Assembly (NCBI GenBank): GCA_018435125.1
Contig: JAHDNZ010000006.1
Span: forward strand, 1 to 64,000
Reading direction: 5' to 3'
Length of the DNA: 64,000 bases
Source: Bacillota bacterium
GTDB taxonomy: Bacteria; Bacillota; DTU065
Under the pieces are notes generated by a model. The model did no database searches. It was not told the DNA's origin and saw nothing but the letters and a program-made list of their open reading frames with translations. Of the stretch, positions 53,261 through 62,748 are shown one piece after another. Within the stretch, counting starts at the first letter, position 1, and every line of letters begins with the position of its first letter. The translations under genes and the position numbers were made by a program.

Positions 53261-56008
53261 TTGTTAAAATTTATTAAAAGACTAATTGACCCAGAGGTTA
53301 AAGACTTAGCTCGCTTGAAGGAAACGACCGAAACAGTCAATTCTTTAGAAGCCGAAATGCAAAAGCTAAGCGACGATAAACTAGGACAAAAAACCATCGA
53401 GTTTAAAAATCGCTTCCAAGGGGGAGAAAGTCTAACTAGCCTACTTCCAGAAGCTTTCGCTGTTGTGCGGGAAGCATCTGTAAGAACGCTGGAATTGAGA
53501 CATTTTGATGAGCAAATTGTAGGTGGGATTGCTCTACATGAAGGTAAGATAGCCGAGATGAAAACAGGTGAAGGTAAAACTCTTGCGGCAACTCTGCCTG
53601 TCTATTTGAATGCCTTAGAAGGTAAAGGGGTTCATGTTATAACAGTTAATGATTATCTGGCTCGCAGAGATGCAGACTGGATGGGAGCAATTTATAGATT
53701 TCTAGGCCTTAGTGTAGGCTGTATCTTGCATGGGCTTAGTTTTGAGGAAAGAAAACAAGCCTATAATGCAGATATAACCTATGGAACAAATAATGAATTT
53801 GGGTTTGATTATTTAAGAGATAATATGGTGCTTAGAGCCGACGATATGGTGCAAAGAGATTTGCACTATGCCATTGTCGATGAGGTCGATAGTATTCTTG
53901 TTGATGAAGCACGTACACCTTTGATTATTTCTGGCAGCGCTGATGAATCTACGGAACTCTACAATCGCTTTGCTAGAATAGTACCGCGACTAAAACAAGA
54001 AGAAGATTTTACTATCGATGAAAAAGGTAAGACAGTCGCCATAGCCGAAAACGGTGTTGACAAAGTCGAAAGAGAGCTTGGGGTAGATAATCTCTATGAT
54101 CCTGCAAATATAGGCTTAACCCATCATTTGAATCAGGCCTTAAGAGCTCAATATATTATGAAGCGTGATGTAGATTATGTCGTAAAAGATGGAGAAGTTG
54201 TAATTGTTGATGAATTTACAGGTCGTCTGATGCCTGGCAGACGTTATTCAAACGGGTTGCATCAGGCCATTGAAGCCAAAGAAAATGTAAAGGTAGCCTC
54301 TGAGAGCAGAACGCTTGCTAGTATTACATTTCAAAATTACTTTCGCATGTATACCAAATTAGCAGGTATGACCGGTACTGCTAAGACCGAAGCGGAAGAG
54401 TTTTTAAAGATTTATGGACTAAGAGTTTTAGAGATTCCCACCCACAAGCCAATGATCAGAATAGATTACCCTGATGTTGTATATAAAAATGAAGTTGCTA
54501 AGTTCAAAGCGGTCATAGAAGAAATTAAAGAGATGTATCAAAAAAAGCGACCGGTTCTAGTTGGAACCATTTCAATTGAAAAGTCTGAACTATTAAGTGA
54601 GTTGTTAAAAAGACAAGGTATACCACATAAAGTATTAAACGCCAAAAATCATGAGCAGGAAGCTGAAATTGTGGCCCAAGCAGGTCGCATAGGAGCGGTA
54701 ACAATCTCTACTAACATGGCCGGTAGAGGCACAGATATTATTTTAGGCGGCAATCCTGATTTTTTGGTTAAAGAGCAGTTAAGAAAAGCCGGATGGACTG
54801 CCGAGGCAGTTGCAGCTGCCAGTGAAAAGGTTCCTAGTGAAATTCTGGCGCGGGGACTTAATATCTCAATTGCAGAGTTAAAAGAGCTCCAATCTCAGTA
54901 CAATGAGCTGCAAAAGGATGCTAAAGCACAATTGCAACTTGAACAGAAAAAAGTAATTGAGTTGGGCGGACTGCATATCATCGGAACAGAAAGGCACGAA
55001 AGTCGACGTATTGACAACCAGTTGAGGGGACGTTCAGGTCGTCAGGGAGATCCTGGCTCATCCAAGTTTTTTGTTGCCTTAGAAGATGAACTGATGCGCC
55101 GTTTTGGAAGCGATCGTTTTGTCGGTCTGATGGAAAAATTGGGTTGGGAAGATGATATCCCTATTGAACATCACCAAATAAGTAAAGCTATTGAAAATGC
55201 TCAAAAACGCGTGGAGTCTTGGAACTTTAGCATACGTAAGAATGTCTTAGAGTACGACCAAGTTCTTAATAAACAACGTGAAGCTATTTATTCGTTGCGC
55301 AAAGAGTTTATGTTTGGCTCGGATGGATATGCGGTACTTCTTAGAATGATCAAAGGTGCGGTGGATAATATCCTTAGTTTTAATACTATTGATATTGATA
55401 ATGCAGCCGATTGGCCCTATGAGACACTTCAGACTAATTTCAAAGAGCTCATGGGTAGATATGATACCGGTTTACCTGAGCTAATAACTCAGATGAGAGA
55501 ATCTTACGCTAATGCGGTAAGTAGTGATGTTTTTAACGATGCTTCCGCTAAATTTATTAATCTGGTAACTAACGCTCTTAAAACCAGAGAAAGTGAATTA
55601 AGCAGTTCACTTTTTCAAGAGATCTCACGGGTTGTTACTTTGCGAACTGTAGACCAAGCCTGGATGGATCACCTAGAAAACATGGATGATCTTAAGGATG
55701 GTATTGGCCTTAGAGCCTATGGACAGATGAATCCCATTATTGAATACCAAAGAGAGGCTTCACGTCTTTTTGAAGCGACCTTAGCCCGGATAGATGAAGA
55801 AACAATACGCACTCTTTTCTATCTAAGACTGGCCAATGAAGATGATGTCAAGATGGCCGAAGCTAAAGAAAAAGCTAGAATTGATGCGATAAGTACCAAT
55901 AAAGAAACGGTCCAAAAGACACCTAAACGAGTAGATAAAGAGCCGGGGCGCAATGATCCCTGCCCTTGTGGTAGTGGTAAGAAGTATAAAAAATGCTGTG
56001 GTAAATAG
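53261..56008 (+). CDS. secA: Preprotein translocase ATPase SecA
   Basis: The 915-aa motor drives Sec-dependent export through SecYEG. It shows Walker A MKTGEGKTLAA (~102-112), VNDYLARRD, DEVDSILVDEARTPLI (DEAD-type Walker B), TGTAKTE, STNMAGRGTDI, GGLHIIGTERHESRRIDNQLRGRSGRQG and the C-terminal zinc motif CPCGSGKKYKKCCG. TTG start with GAGGAGG 9 bases upstream. Length fits a Bacillota SecA with a complete C-terminal linker. It is followed by prfB after 16 bases, the usual synteny. Confidence 0.97.
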   Translation: MLKFIKRLIDPEVKDLARLKETTETVNSLEAEMQKLSDDKLGQKTIEFKNRFQGGESLTSLLPEAFAVVREASVRTLELRHFDEQIVGGIALHEGKIAEMKTGEGKTLAATLPVYLNALEGKGVHVITVNDYLARRDADWMGAIYRFLGLSVGCILHGLSFEERKQAYNADITYGTNNEFGFDYLRDNMVLRADDMVQRDLHYAIVDEVDSILVDEARTPLIISGSADESTELYNRFARIVPRLKQEEDFTIDEKGKTVAIAENGVDKVERELGVDNLYDPANIGLTHHLNQALRAQYIMKRDVDYVVKDGEVVIVDEFTGRLMPGRRYSNGLHQAIEAKENVKVASESRTLASITFQNYFRMYTKLAGMTGTAKTEAEEFLKIYGLRVLEIPTHKPMIRIDYPDVVYKNEVAKFKAVIEEIKEMYQKKRPVLVGTISIEKSELLSELLKRQGIPHKVLNAKNHEQEAEIVAQAGRIGAVTISTNMAGRGTDIILGGNPDFLVKEQLRKAGWTAEAVAAASEKVPSEILARGLNISIAELKELQSQYNELQKDAKAQLQLEQKKVIELGGLHIIGTERHESRRIDNQLRGRSGRQGDPGSSKFFVALEDELMRRFGSDRFVGLMEKLGWEDDIPIEHHQISKAIENAQKRVESWNFSIRKNVLEYDQVLNKQREAIYSLRKEFMFGSDGYAVLLRMIKGAVDNILSFNTIDIDNAADWPYETLQTNFKELMGRYDTGLPELITQMRESYANAVSSDVFNDASAKFINLVTNALKTRESELSSSLFQEISRVVTLRTVDQAWMDHLENMDDLKDGIGLRAYGQMNPIIEYQREASRLFEATLARIDEETIRTLFYLRLANEDDVKMAEAKEKARIDAISTNKETVQKTPKRVDKEPGRNDPCPCGSGKKYKKCCGK

Positions 56009-56024
56009 GAGCGTGAAGGTTAAG

Positions 56025-57129
56025 ATGAATTTAGAAACGATCCCTGTTATTAGGGAGAGAATCAAAGAAGTTGAGAAAACAACCTTTAGTTTGGGTGAAT
56101 ATCTTTGAAAATAGAAAAACTGATCAACGCATTGCTGAGCTAGAAAAAGAAGTATTGAAACCGGATTTTTGGTTAGATCAACGCAAAGCTCAAGCTAAAA
56201 CCAAAGAACTTACCCATCTTAAAGAAAGTAAAGTAAAACTGCAAAAACTTAAAGAAGATGTAGAAGATCTTAAAATCCTACTGGAATTAGCTGAAGCAGA
56301 AACCGATGAAGAGACTTTTAACGAAGCACTATCAGAGAGTGAACGATTAACTAAACTAGCTGATCACTACGAACTGGAGATGCTCTTATCCAAGCCCTAT
56401 GATGCTTACGATGCGCTACTTACAATTCATCCGGGAGCAGGAGGCACCGAATCCCAAGACTGGGCCAGTATGCTCTATAGGATGTATGCCAGATGGGGCG
56501 AGATCTACAATTATAAAGTAGAAGTATTGGATTTTTTACCGGGAGAAGAAGCAGGCATCAAATCAGCGACTCTGTCTATTTCAGGTCCCTATGCTTATGG
56601 ATATCTTAAAGCCGAAGCTGGAGTGCACCGTTTAGTAAGAATTTCGCCTTTTGACGCTGCAGGACGCCGCCACACATCCTTTTGTTCTATTGATGTTATT
56701 CCTCAAGTGTCAGATGATAGTGGGCTGGAGATAGATCCTAAGGATTTGCAGATTGACACCTATCGATCTGGAGGAGCAGGAGGTCAGCATGTAAATAAAA
56801 CTGACTCTGCGGTACGTATTACCCATCTACCGACCGGAATAGTGGTTCAATGCCAAAATGAAAGATCACAACATGCTAATAAAGAAACAGCATTGAATGT
56901 GTTAAGATCAAAACTGTTAGCACTTAAAATTGAAAAACAGGAAGCAGAACTAGCTGCCATCAGGGGAGAAAAAGTTGAAAACACCTGGGGCAGTCAGATA
57001 AGGTCATATGTTTTTTGCCCTTATACCATGGTAAAGGATCATAGGACAGGTGTCGAGACTGGTAATGTCGAATCAGTTATGGATGGTAATATCGAAGATT
57101 TTATTGAGGCTTACCTGAGGATGAAATAA
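56025..57129 (+). CDS. prfB: Peptide chain release factor 2, with programmed +1 frameshift
   Basis: The 367-aa RF2 reads UGA and UAA stop codons. A first segment of 27 codons from ATG 56025 (MNLETIPVIRERIKEVEK) ends at CTT TGA (56103-56108). Moving +1 there continues as ENRKTDQRIAELEKEVLKPDFW in the frame that runs to 57129. The SPF recognition motif (VRISPFDAAGR) and GGQ catalytic motif (GGAGGQHVNKTDSAVRI, ~245) are intact. GGGTGA upstream of TAT-CTT-TGA acts as the stimulator. Annotating from the ATG at 56071 would lose the true N terminus. It is co-oriented with secA. Confidence 0.95.
56094..56108 (+). promoter_or_regulatory. RF2 autoregulatory +1 frameshift site
   Basis: GGTGAATATCTTTGA: an internal Shine-Dalgarno-like GGTGA, a short spacer, the slippery CTT and the in-frame TGA. 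When RF2 is scarce the ribosome pauses at TGA and shifts to the T-GA frame, so RF2 controls its own level. The spacing differs slightly from the E. coli AGGGGG-TAT-CTT-TGA. Confidence 0.9.
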
Positions 57130-57144
57130 TTGAGGGATGTTTAA

Positions 57145-57846
57145 ATGGTGGGAAAAAGGAAGCCGGGCAAGTATTTTTTGCCCGGCCTGACAATTATACT
57201 TTTATTGTTAACAATTGAATTCTACCTACCTACATTAATAACCGAACAGCTTACTAGGGCTATTAGTGTTTATTTTTATCACACCAGGGAGATAGAGGTT
57301 CAGCAAAAGACTCGTCCTGCTAGTCTATTGCTTTGGGGACAAATTAAAAATCTTTCAATTAAAGGTTCTGAGCTTGAAGCTAAACAATTTACAATAAACA
57401 GATTTTTAATGGAAACAGATAAGATCCACATCGCTATATTAGATCTAATTATTAATGGTAGATTCAATATCTTAAAGGGCAAAGGGAGAGTCGCTTTATC
57501 TTTAAGTGAGAAAGAACTAGACCGCTACTTACATCGATTTATCATTGAAGATCCCTACAACGATATCCGTCTTTTTTTAACTAAAGATGGGCCTAGTATC
57601 CAAGGCTTGTTTGCTGGCGAACAGTTTTACCTGGATTGTGTCTTTACGGTAGAAAAAAATAGTGTAATTTGTCTCAATCCACAGAAAATGGTAGCTACGG
57701 GTTCTAATAATGCCACCGTAATGAACAAACTTAAGGAACTGGCAGGTTATTCTCTGGATTTAGGAAACTTGGGAATACCGCTTATAATTGACGAGATCAC
57801 TGTAGCAGATGGCATGTTATATGTTTTTGCTACTATTGACAGGTGA
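57145..57846 (+). CDS. DUF2993 (LmeA-like) membrane-anchored protein
   Basis: The 233-aa protein has one N-terminal membrane segment (YFLPGLTIILLLLTIEFYLPT) and an extracytoplasmic domain resembling DUF2993: GQIKNLSIKGSELEAKQFTI, GKGRVALSLSEKELDRYL and IPLIIDEITVADGMLYV. In mycobacteria LmeA is linked to lipid and polysaccharide maturation; no role is established here. TGAGGGATG precedes the ATG. It follows prfB by 15 bases and may share its transcript. Confidence 0.75.
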   Translation: MVGKRKPGKYFLPGLTIILLLLTIEFYLPTLITEQLTRAISVYFYHTREIEVQQKTRPASLLLWGQIKNLSIKGSELEAKQFTINRFLMETDKIHIAILDLIINGRFNILKGKGRVALSLSEKELDRYLHRFIIEDPYNDIRLFLTKDGPSIQGLFAGEQFYLDCVFTVEKNSVICLNPQKMVATGSNNATVMNKLKELAGYSLDLGNLGIPLIIDEITVADGMLYVFATIDR

Positions 57847-57903
57847 AGGAGGAATCAGTTGGTTTTTGTGGAAAAGTTTTTAGTTAGGTGGAGGTGATAA
57901 AAC

Positions 57904-58386
57904 TTGGTTAGCCCAAAAGATGATCAATCTAAGGAGATACAGATAGTTGTCTTTAAGCTTGGCTCCGAATTATTTGCTTCCGATATAAATCCGGTGAAAG
58001 AGATTAGAAGAGTCGACGAAATCACACCTGTACCCCAGGCACCTGATTTTGTTGAAGGTATTATTAGCCTTAGAGGCCAGATATTTCCTGTAATTGATTT
58101 GGGAAAAAGATTTAACAAAAAGCAGCACGAATTAACTAATGATAGTCGAATTATTGTTATTGATATCCCGGGTTCCCAGTATGGGATGATTGTAGATTCA
58201 GTAACAGAGGTTCAAAGAATAAAAAAAGAAGATATTGAGGTAGCACCGGAGTTAGTAACTCGTGGTTCTCAGAAATTCCTTCAAGGTGTAGTTAAAAAAG
58301 AACAAAAGCTAATTCTTTTGGTTGATGTTGAAAAGATCCTCACCGAAGGAGAAAAGAAGGAATTAGAAAAAGCAGAAATTGCCTAA
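57904..58386 (+). CDS. CheW-type coupling protein (copy 2)
   Basis: The 160-aa CheW domain protein has EIQIVVFKLGSELFASDINPVKEI, the contact loop IISLRGQIFPVIDLGKRF and GMIVDSVTEVQRIKKEDIEV. It shares the overall pattern of copy 1 but is clearly diverged, and its partner is a PilZ protein rather than CheA. It may connect a second receptor set or link c-di-GMP signalling to chemotaxis. TTG start with GTGGAGGTG. Confidence 0.9.
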   Translation: MVSPKDDQSKEIQIVVFKLGSELFASDINPVKEIRRVDEITPVPQAPDFVEGIISLRGQIFPVIDLGKRFNKKQHELTNDSRIIVIDIPGSQYGMIVDSVTEVQRIKKEDIEVAPELVTRGSQKFLQGVVKKEQKLILLVDVEKILTEGEKKELEKAEIA

Positions 58387-58401
58387 GGTGGAGGGTGGGA
58401 A

Positions 58402-59154
58402 ATGGCTGTTAAGCTCGATGTTAATCAACGAATTCAACTGCACTCACCAACCCTTAAAAAGGACGGGAGACATTATTATCCAAGTAGAATCGAAGAAAAA
58501 AACGCTGATTCACTTTATATAGCGGAGCCCTTAGATGGGACAGTTCCTGTCTTTATACCACTAAGACAGGAAATTGAGGTTATCTTTAATGACGAAAAAG
58601 GGACCTACCTTTTTAAAACCAAAGTAATAGGTAGAGTAGAAAAAAACATCCGACTGTTACAGATAACTATGCCCGAAGCAGTGGAAAAGATTAATCGTCG
58701 GGATTATTTCCGGCTACAGGTTTTTATTCCTTTTACATTCAGGGTTCTCCCAGAGGAAGTATATCAACATGGTTTTCCAAGAAAACAAAAAACAATAAAA
58801 AGCACAGTACTAAAATCACATCTGTTAAAAGACGAAGCAGATAAGCTAGAGGGTATTATCAAAGATATTAGTGGCGGAGGAGCATTGGTGGCAGTTTCGG
58901 AAAAAATCGATCTAAAGGTGGGCGACCACCTGGAAATGTGGTTGCCTATTACCTTTCAAGAAGAACCAATTTATCTTTGGGCAGATGTAGTAAGGACACT
59001 TCCCAATCCTGATGCTACTCGCTGGAATAGAGATATCGGTGTTTCTTTTTGTAAGATCAATGAAAGAGATCGCGATAGTATTATTTCCCATGTCCTTTCT
59101 CTGCAAAGAGCGCTTTTACAAAAAGGAACTCTCCAGTCAGATAGTGATATGTAG
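58402..59154 (+). CDS. PilZ-domain c-di-GMP-binding protein (YcgR/YpfA-like)
   Basis: The 250-aa protein has an N-terminal YcgR-like beta domain (VNQRIQLHSPTLKKDGRHYY, ~5-95) and a PilZ domain with both c-di-GMP motifs, RRDYFR (RxxxR, ~97-102) and DISGGGA (D-x-S-x-x-G, ~156-162). An insertion of ~45 residues rich in lysine (PRKQKTIKSTVLKSHLL) separates the motifs. Relatives act as flagellar brakes at high c-di-GMP. GGTGGAGGGTGG precedes the ATG, 15 bases after cheW2. A terminator follows. Confidence 0.9.
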   Translation: MAVKLDVNQRIQLHSPTLKKDGRHYYPSRIEEKNADSLYIAEPLDGTVPVFIPLRQEIEVIFNDEKGTYLFKTKVIGRVEKNIRLLQITMPEAVEKINRRDYFRLQVFIPFTFRVLPEEVYQHGFPRKQKTIKSTVLKSHLLKDEADKLEGIIKDISGGGALVAVSEKIDLKVGDHLEMWLPITFQEEPIYLWADVVRTLPNPDATRWNRDIGVSFCKINERDRDSIISHVLSLQRALLQKGTLQSDSDM

Positions 59155-59178
59155 GACTGCTACAGAGCAGTCCTTTTT
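59153..59178 (+). terminator. Terminator after the PilZ gene
   Basis: AGGACTGC and GCAGTCCT form an 8-bp stem around TACAGA, followed by TTTT. It overlaps the stop of the PilZ gene and lies just upstream of the DUF5693 gene. Confidence 0.85.
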
Positions 59179-59194
59179 ACAAGGGGGAGCTAGC

Positions 59195-61087
59195 ATGAAA
59201 AAAGGCTCAACTTGGGTTGTTATTTTGGGAATAATCTGTGCTTTATATGGGATTAGTTCGCGTTATCGGATTGAAAATGCCGACAAAACCGTCGAACTTG
59301 TAGTCGACGCAGAGGCATTAAGATCTTATGCTAAAAAGAATGACTACCAGATAGAGACACTTCTTAGCGACTTAGTCGTTATTGAAATTAAAGCTTTAGC
59401 AGTACCGGAGACTAATCTAGCTGAGGCTGCATCTAATAAAGAAATTACTGTTATTCCCGGGACATATCTCTTACTTTCTAACCTAAAAGATCTTCCGGCC
59501 ATAGATCCCCGCAAACTCTATATTATCGATCAACCCTCAGGGCCGGTAAGTCAAAGAATAGGTCTTTTAGGTCAAAGTAAAAGCTTGGCAGACAATTTGC
59601 TGTGGGAGTTTAGCGAAGTCTACCCAGTTTCAACCACAAGAAGAAAAGAAGCAAATAAAGAGCTGACGATTTCTATCTGGGATGAAGCTCTACACCCCGA
59701 TTACGATTTATGGCAAGTAGCTAACGATACAAATTTACGTATTGTTAGTCGTATTCAAAATCCATTTTTTAATAATCAAACTAATTTAAGTTATGTATTC
59801 TCTCAGTGGCAAGACAAGCCAAGTTTAATAATCTTTGCCGGTAAAGAAGTGCTTGGCTATCCGGATAATTTACCTGAAGCAGCGCTACTTATTAATGATA
59901 AAACTTGGGGTTTAATCGAGTTTGCCAATCAATACGGCGAAAAAGAGCTAGCCAGACTAACTAATTATAATGTAGTTAGAGTGCATAGCATTACCCCTTT
60001 AGAGATAATAAAAATAGAACCTCATAAGGCACAGGAGAGATATCTACGAGCAGTACGTGAGCGTGGAGCTCGAGTTTTATATTTAAGACCCTTTCCTAAA
60101 CTGTCCTGGCAAGAAAATCTAACTTGCTTTAAGATATTAATAGATAGCTTGCAAGAAGAAGGATTTAGGCCTGGAGAGGCCATTCCCAAACCATTTTTTA
60201 AAAGCTCATTAGTATTATTTTGGCCAGTTATGTTAGGAATTGTTATTTGTGGTATAGAATTGATGTTACTTTTGGGCTTTAATAAGAGCTTTTCCTTATA
60301 TACAGGGATTGTTTTTTTACTTTTAATCACGGGTTTATATTTAAAAGGCTATACCATTATGGCCAGACAAATTGCCGCTTTTGGTGCAGCTGTTGTATTT
60401 CCAACTCTGGCAATAGGTAAAGTTGCCCAAAACATTCACAAGGGGAAGAATAAATTACTAATTCAGCTAGGGACTGTTCTTGGTTACACCTTTTTGGGTA
60501 TATTGTTTTTGACCGCCTCACTGCTGGATTTGCGTTTTGTGATTAAGGTAGAGCAGTTTCTAGGTGTTAAATTAATGCATGTATTACCACCACTGTTATC
60601 ACTTTGGATTTGTTTTCGTTTTCTGGGTTTTAATTGGAGTAAGAAGAAACTCAGGCGTTTTTTCTGGCCTTTAACCTGGAGCCATATTTTAATTATAGTT
60701 ATAATCTTGGGTGCTGGTTTTATCTATATTGGACGCACCGGACACGACTGGGGGTTACCGGTTCCCAAAGCAGAGGAAAATCTGCGGATATTTTTAGAAA
60801 GAGTGTTTTTAATTAGACCAAGACTCAAAGAAGCCTTTATCGGTCATCCGGTTCTATGTCTGGCTTTATTAGTTGCCGCTTTTACCCCTCAGGCTTGGTA
60901 TCTACCTTATCTGCTGGCTATAGGTTCAATTGGCATTACCTCAGTACTCAATACCTTTAGTCATGCTCATACACCAATTATGGTTTCTTTAGTTAGGACA
61001 GGATGGGGCTTTTTAATTGGTGCAGCCATAGGTGTTTTAGCTTTTTATCTTTTAAAACTAACAGCGAGGAAGATTACGCGTGGCTAG
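59195..61087 (+). CDS. DUF5693 multi-pass membrane protein
   Basis: The 630-aa protein has one N-terminal membrane segment (TWVVILGIICALYGI), an extracytoplasmic domain over ~30-360 and about eight C-terminal membrane helices from ~375. It matches the DUF5693 family, which sits beside csaB in many Bacillota and may serve envelope polymer modification. No catalytic motif is recognised. ATG 59195 follows AAGGGGGAG; the open frame upstream overlaps the PilZ gene and its terminator. It overlaps csaB by 8 bases. Confidence 0.8.
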   Translation: MKKGSTWVVILGIICALYGISSRYRIENADKTVELVVDAEALRSYAKKNDYQIETLLSDLVVIEIKALAVPETNLAEAASNKEITVIPGTYLLLSNLKDLPAIDPRKLYIIDQPSGPVSQRIGLLGQSKSLADNLLWEFSEVYPVSTTRRKEANKELTISIWDEALHPDYDLWQVANDTNLRIVSRIQNPFFNNQTNLSYVFSQWQDKPSLIIFAGKEVLGYPDNLPEAALLINDKTWGLIEFANQYGEKELARLTNYNVVRVHSITPLEIIKIEPHKAQERYLRAVRERGARVLYLRPFPKLSWQENLTCFKILIDSLQEEGFRPGEAIPKPFFKSSLVLFWPVMLGIVICGIELMLLLGFNKSFSLYTGIVFLLLITGLYLKGYTIMARQIAAFGAAVVFPTLAIGKVAQNIHKGKNKLLIQLGTVLGYTFLGILFLTASLLDLRFVIKVEQFLGVKLMHVLPPLLSLWICFRFLGFNWSKKKLRRFFWPLTWSHILIIVIILGAGFIYIGRTGHDWGLPVPKAEENLRIFLERVFLIRPRLKEAFIGHPVLCLALLVAAFTPQAWYLPYLLAIGSIGITSVLNTFSHAHTPIMVSLVRTGWGFLIGAAIGVLAFYLLKLTARKITRG

Positions 61088-62039
61088 AATACTTCTTTTT
61101 GGTTATTATGGTTTTGGCAACTTCGGGGATGAGTTGCTTCTTGCTTCAATAAAACAAAACTTGAGCGATCATGATTTAACAGTTGTAAGTGGTAATTGCG
61201 AGCATACCGAAAAGCTACATCAGCTTAAAGCTATTTCCCGAAAACAGTTTTGGCTAAACCCTGGTTCTTATGACCTCTTTTTAGTTGGTGGTGGTAGTAT
61301 TTTGCAAAATACTACCAGTAACCGTTCTTTAATCTATTATCTCGGGGCCGTTAAAAGAGCTCAACAATTAGGTATGGATGTTTATTTAATGGCACAAGGT
61401 TTAGGGCCTTTGAAAGGTATATGGCCCCAAATGGCCTTAAAAAGCCTTAAGGGTATTCCTCTTACCGTACGTGATAAACAATCATTAACTATAGCTCAAA
61501 ATTGCGGTCTTGAGGCAGAGTTAGTTGCTGATCTGGCTTTAAGTTACAGTAATTATCCGTTAAAAAAGCAGGGAAAAACAATCGGTATCGCTCTTAGAGA
61601 TGAACTTGGGTTTAACTTTTTTTCGCAACTAGATTGGCTTTTAGATGATAATAAAGAAATACGGTTATTTGCTTTTCATAATAGAGACTATGAGTTATGT
61701 TTAAAAGTTGCCAGACTCTTACCAAATGCTCACAGCGTCAAAATGGAAAAGCTGCAAGATTTAGAATACTTTTCAGATTTGGAACTACTGTGGGGTATGC
61801 GTTTACATTCTCTAATAGTAGCTACAGCTATGGGAATACCTGCTCTTGGTATCAGCTATGATCCTAAAGTCACTGCTTTTTGTGAAGAAGCAGGGCTTAG
61901 CTGGCATCTACCGGGGATAATGCCTAAGAAGGAGTGGTTCAGAAGTGGTGACTCAGGCATCCTTATCAAAAGATCGGAAACTGCCTGGCAGCTCTTTAGA
62001 AGTTACACCAAGGCAGGAACTTCTGGGCATTCCATTTGA
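61080..62039 (+). CDS. csaB: Polysaccharide pyruvyl transferase CsaB
   Basis: The 319-aa protein is in the polysaccharide pyruvyl transferase family. GYYGFGNFGDELLLAS at the N terminus, LVGGGSILQN (~70) and MRLHSLIVATAMGIPALGISYDPK near the C terminus are diagnostic. It adds ketal pyruvate to secondary cell wall polymer, the attachment site for SLH-domain S-layer proteins. GTG start, overlapping DUF5693. It implies an SLH-type S-layer in this organism. Confidence 0.93.
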   Translation: MARILLFGYYGFGNFGDELLLASIKQNLSDHDLTVVSGNCEHTEKLHQLKAISRKQFWLNPGSYDLFLVGGGSILQNTTSNRSLIYYLGAVKRAQQLGMDVYLMAQGLGPLKGIWPQMALKSLKGIPLTVRDKQSLTIAQNCGLEAELVADLALSYSNYPLKKQGKTIGIALRDELGFNFFSQLDWLLDDNKEIRLFAFHNRDYELCLKVARLLPNAHSVKMEKLQDLEYFSDLELLWGMRLHSLIVATAMGIPALGISYDPKVTAFCEEAGLSWHLPGIMPKKEWFRSGDSGILIKRSETAWQLFRSYTKAGTSGHSI

Positions 62040-62748
62040 TGTAGTGGATTCTTTGGAAGCTAAAGATATTATTAACCATTTGATAAAACAAAAAAAAGCA
62101 GCTCTGGTTTTTACACCTAATGCAGAAATTGTGGTCCAAGCTCATGCTGACAAAGAGTTTTTGGAGATTTTAAGAAGTGCACAATTAATACTACCTGATG
62201 GTTCTAGTTTGCTGTGGGCAGCTAAAGCTCTTAAAAAACCACTTAAAGCAAGAGTAACCGGTATTGATCTGATGCAACTTTTGCTACCGGAAGCAGAAAA
62301 AAAAGGTTGGACTGTTTTTTTTCTAGGTGCAAAACAGGAGATCTTAGAGAAAGCGGTTTGTAACACTCTAAGGAACTACCCCAGTCTGAAATTAGCAGGC
62401 TATCATCATGGCTACTTTAAAAATGACATAATTCCTCTTCAAGTTATCAATCAGGTAAAACCAGATCTATTATTTGTAGGTATGGGAGCTCCTAAGCAGG
62501 AACGCTGGTTATATCAGTATAAAAATCAACTTGAATGTGGTGTAGCTATGGTAGTTGGTGGTAGTTTTGATATTTTAGCAGGGAAAACCAAACGAGCACC
62601 GTTTTGGATGCAAAAAAGAGGTTTGGAATGGCTATATCGCTATCTTCAAGAGCCGGCAAGAATAAAAAGGAGTTTGTTATTACCTAAGTTTGTAGGTTTA
62701 GTTCTAGCCGAAAGGAAGAGATTAAGAAAAAAAGAAGGTCTCTTTTAA
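61945..62748 (+). CDS. WecG/TagA/CpsF-family glycosyltransferase
   Basis: The 267-aa protein is a GT26 enzyme. TPNAEIVVQAHADKEF, LPDGSSLLWAAKAL, RVTGIDLMQLLL, FFLGAKQEI, FVGMGAPKQERWLY and VGGSFDILAGKTKRAPFW are classic. It likely transfers N-acetylmannosamine or glucosamine to undecaprenyl-linked GlcNAc in wall-polymer synthesis, which fits csaB next door. GTG 61945 has AAGGAG 10 bases upstream, giving a 95-base overlap with csaB; a later internal start is possible. Confidence 0.92.
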   Translation: MVTQASLSKDRKLPGSSLEVTPRQELLGIPFDVVDSLEAKDIINHLIKQKKAALVFTPNAEIVVQAHADKEFLEILRSAQLILPDGSSLLWAAKALKKPLKARVTGIDLMQLLLPEAEKKGWTVFFLGAKQEILEKAVCNTLRNYPSLKLAGYHHGYFKNDIIPLQVINQVKPDLLFVGMGAPKQERWLYQYKNQLECGVAMVVGGSFDILAGKTKRAPFWMQKRGLEWLYRYLQEPARIKRSLLLPKFVGLVLAERKRLRKKEGLF

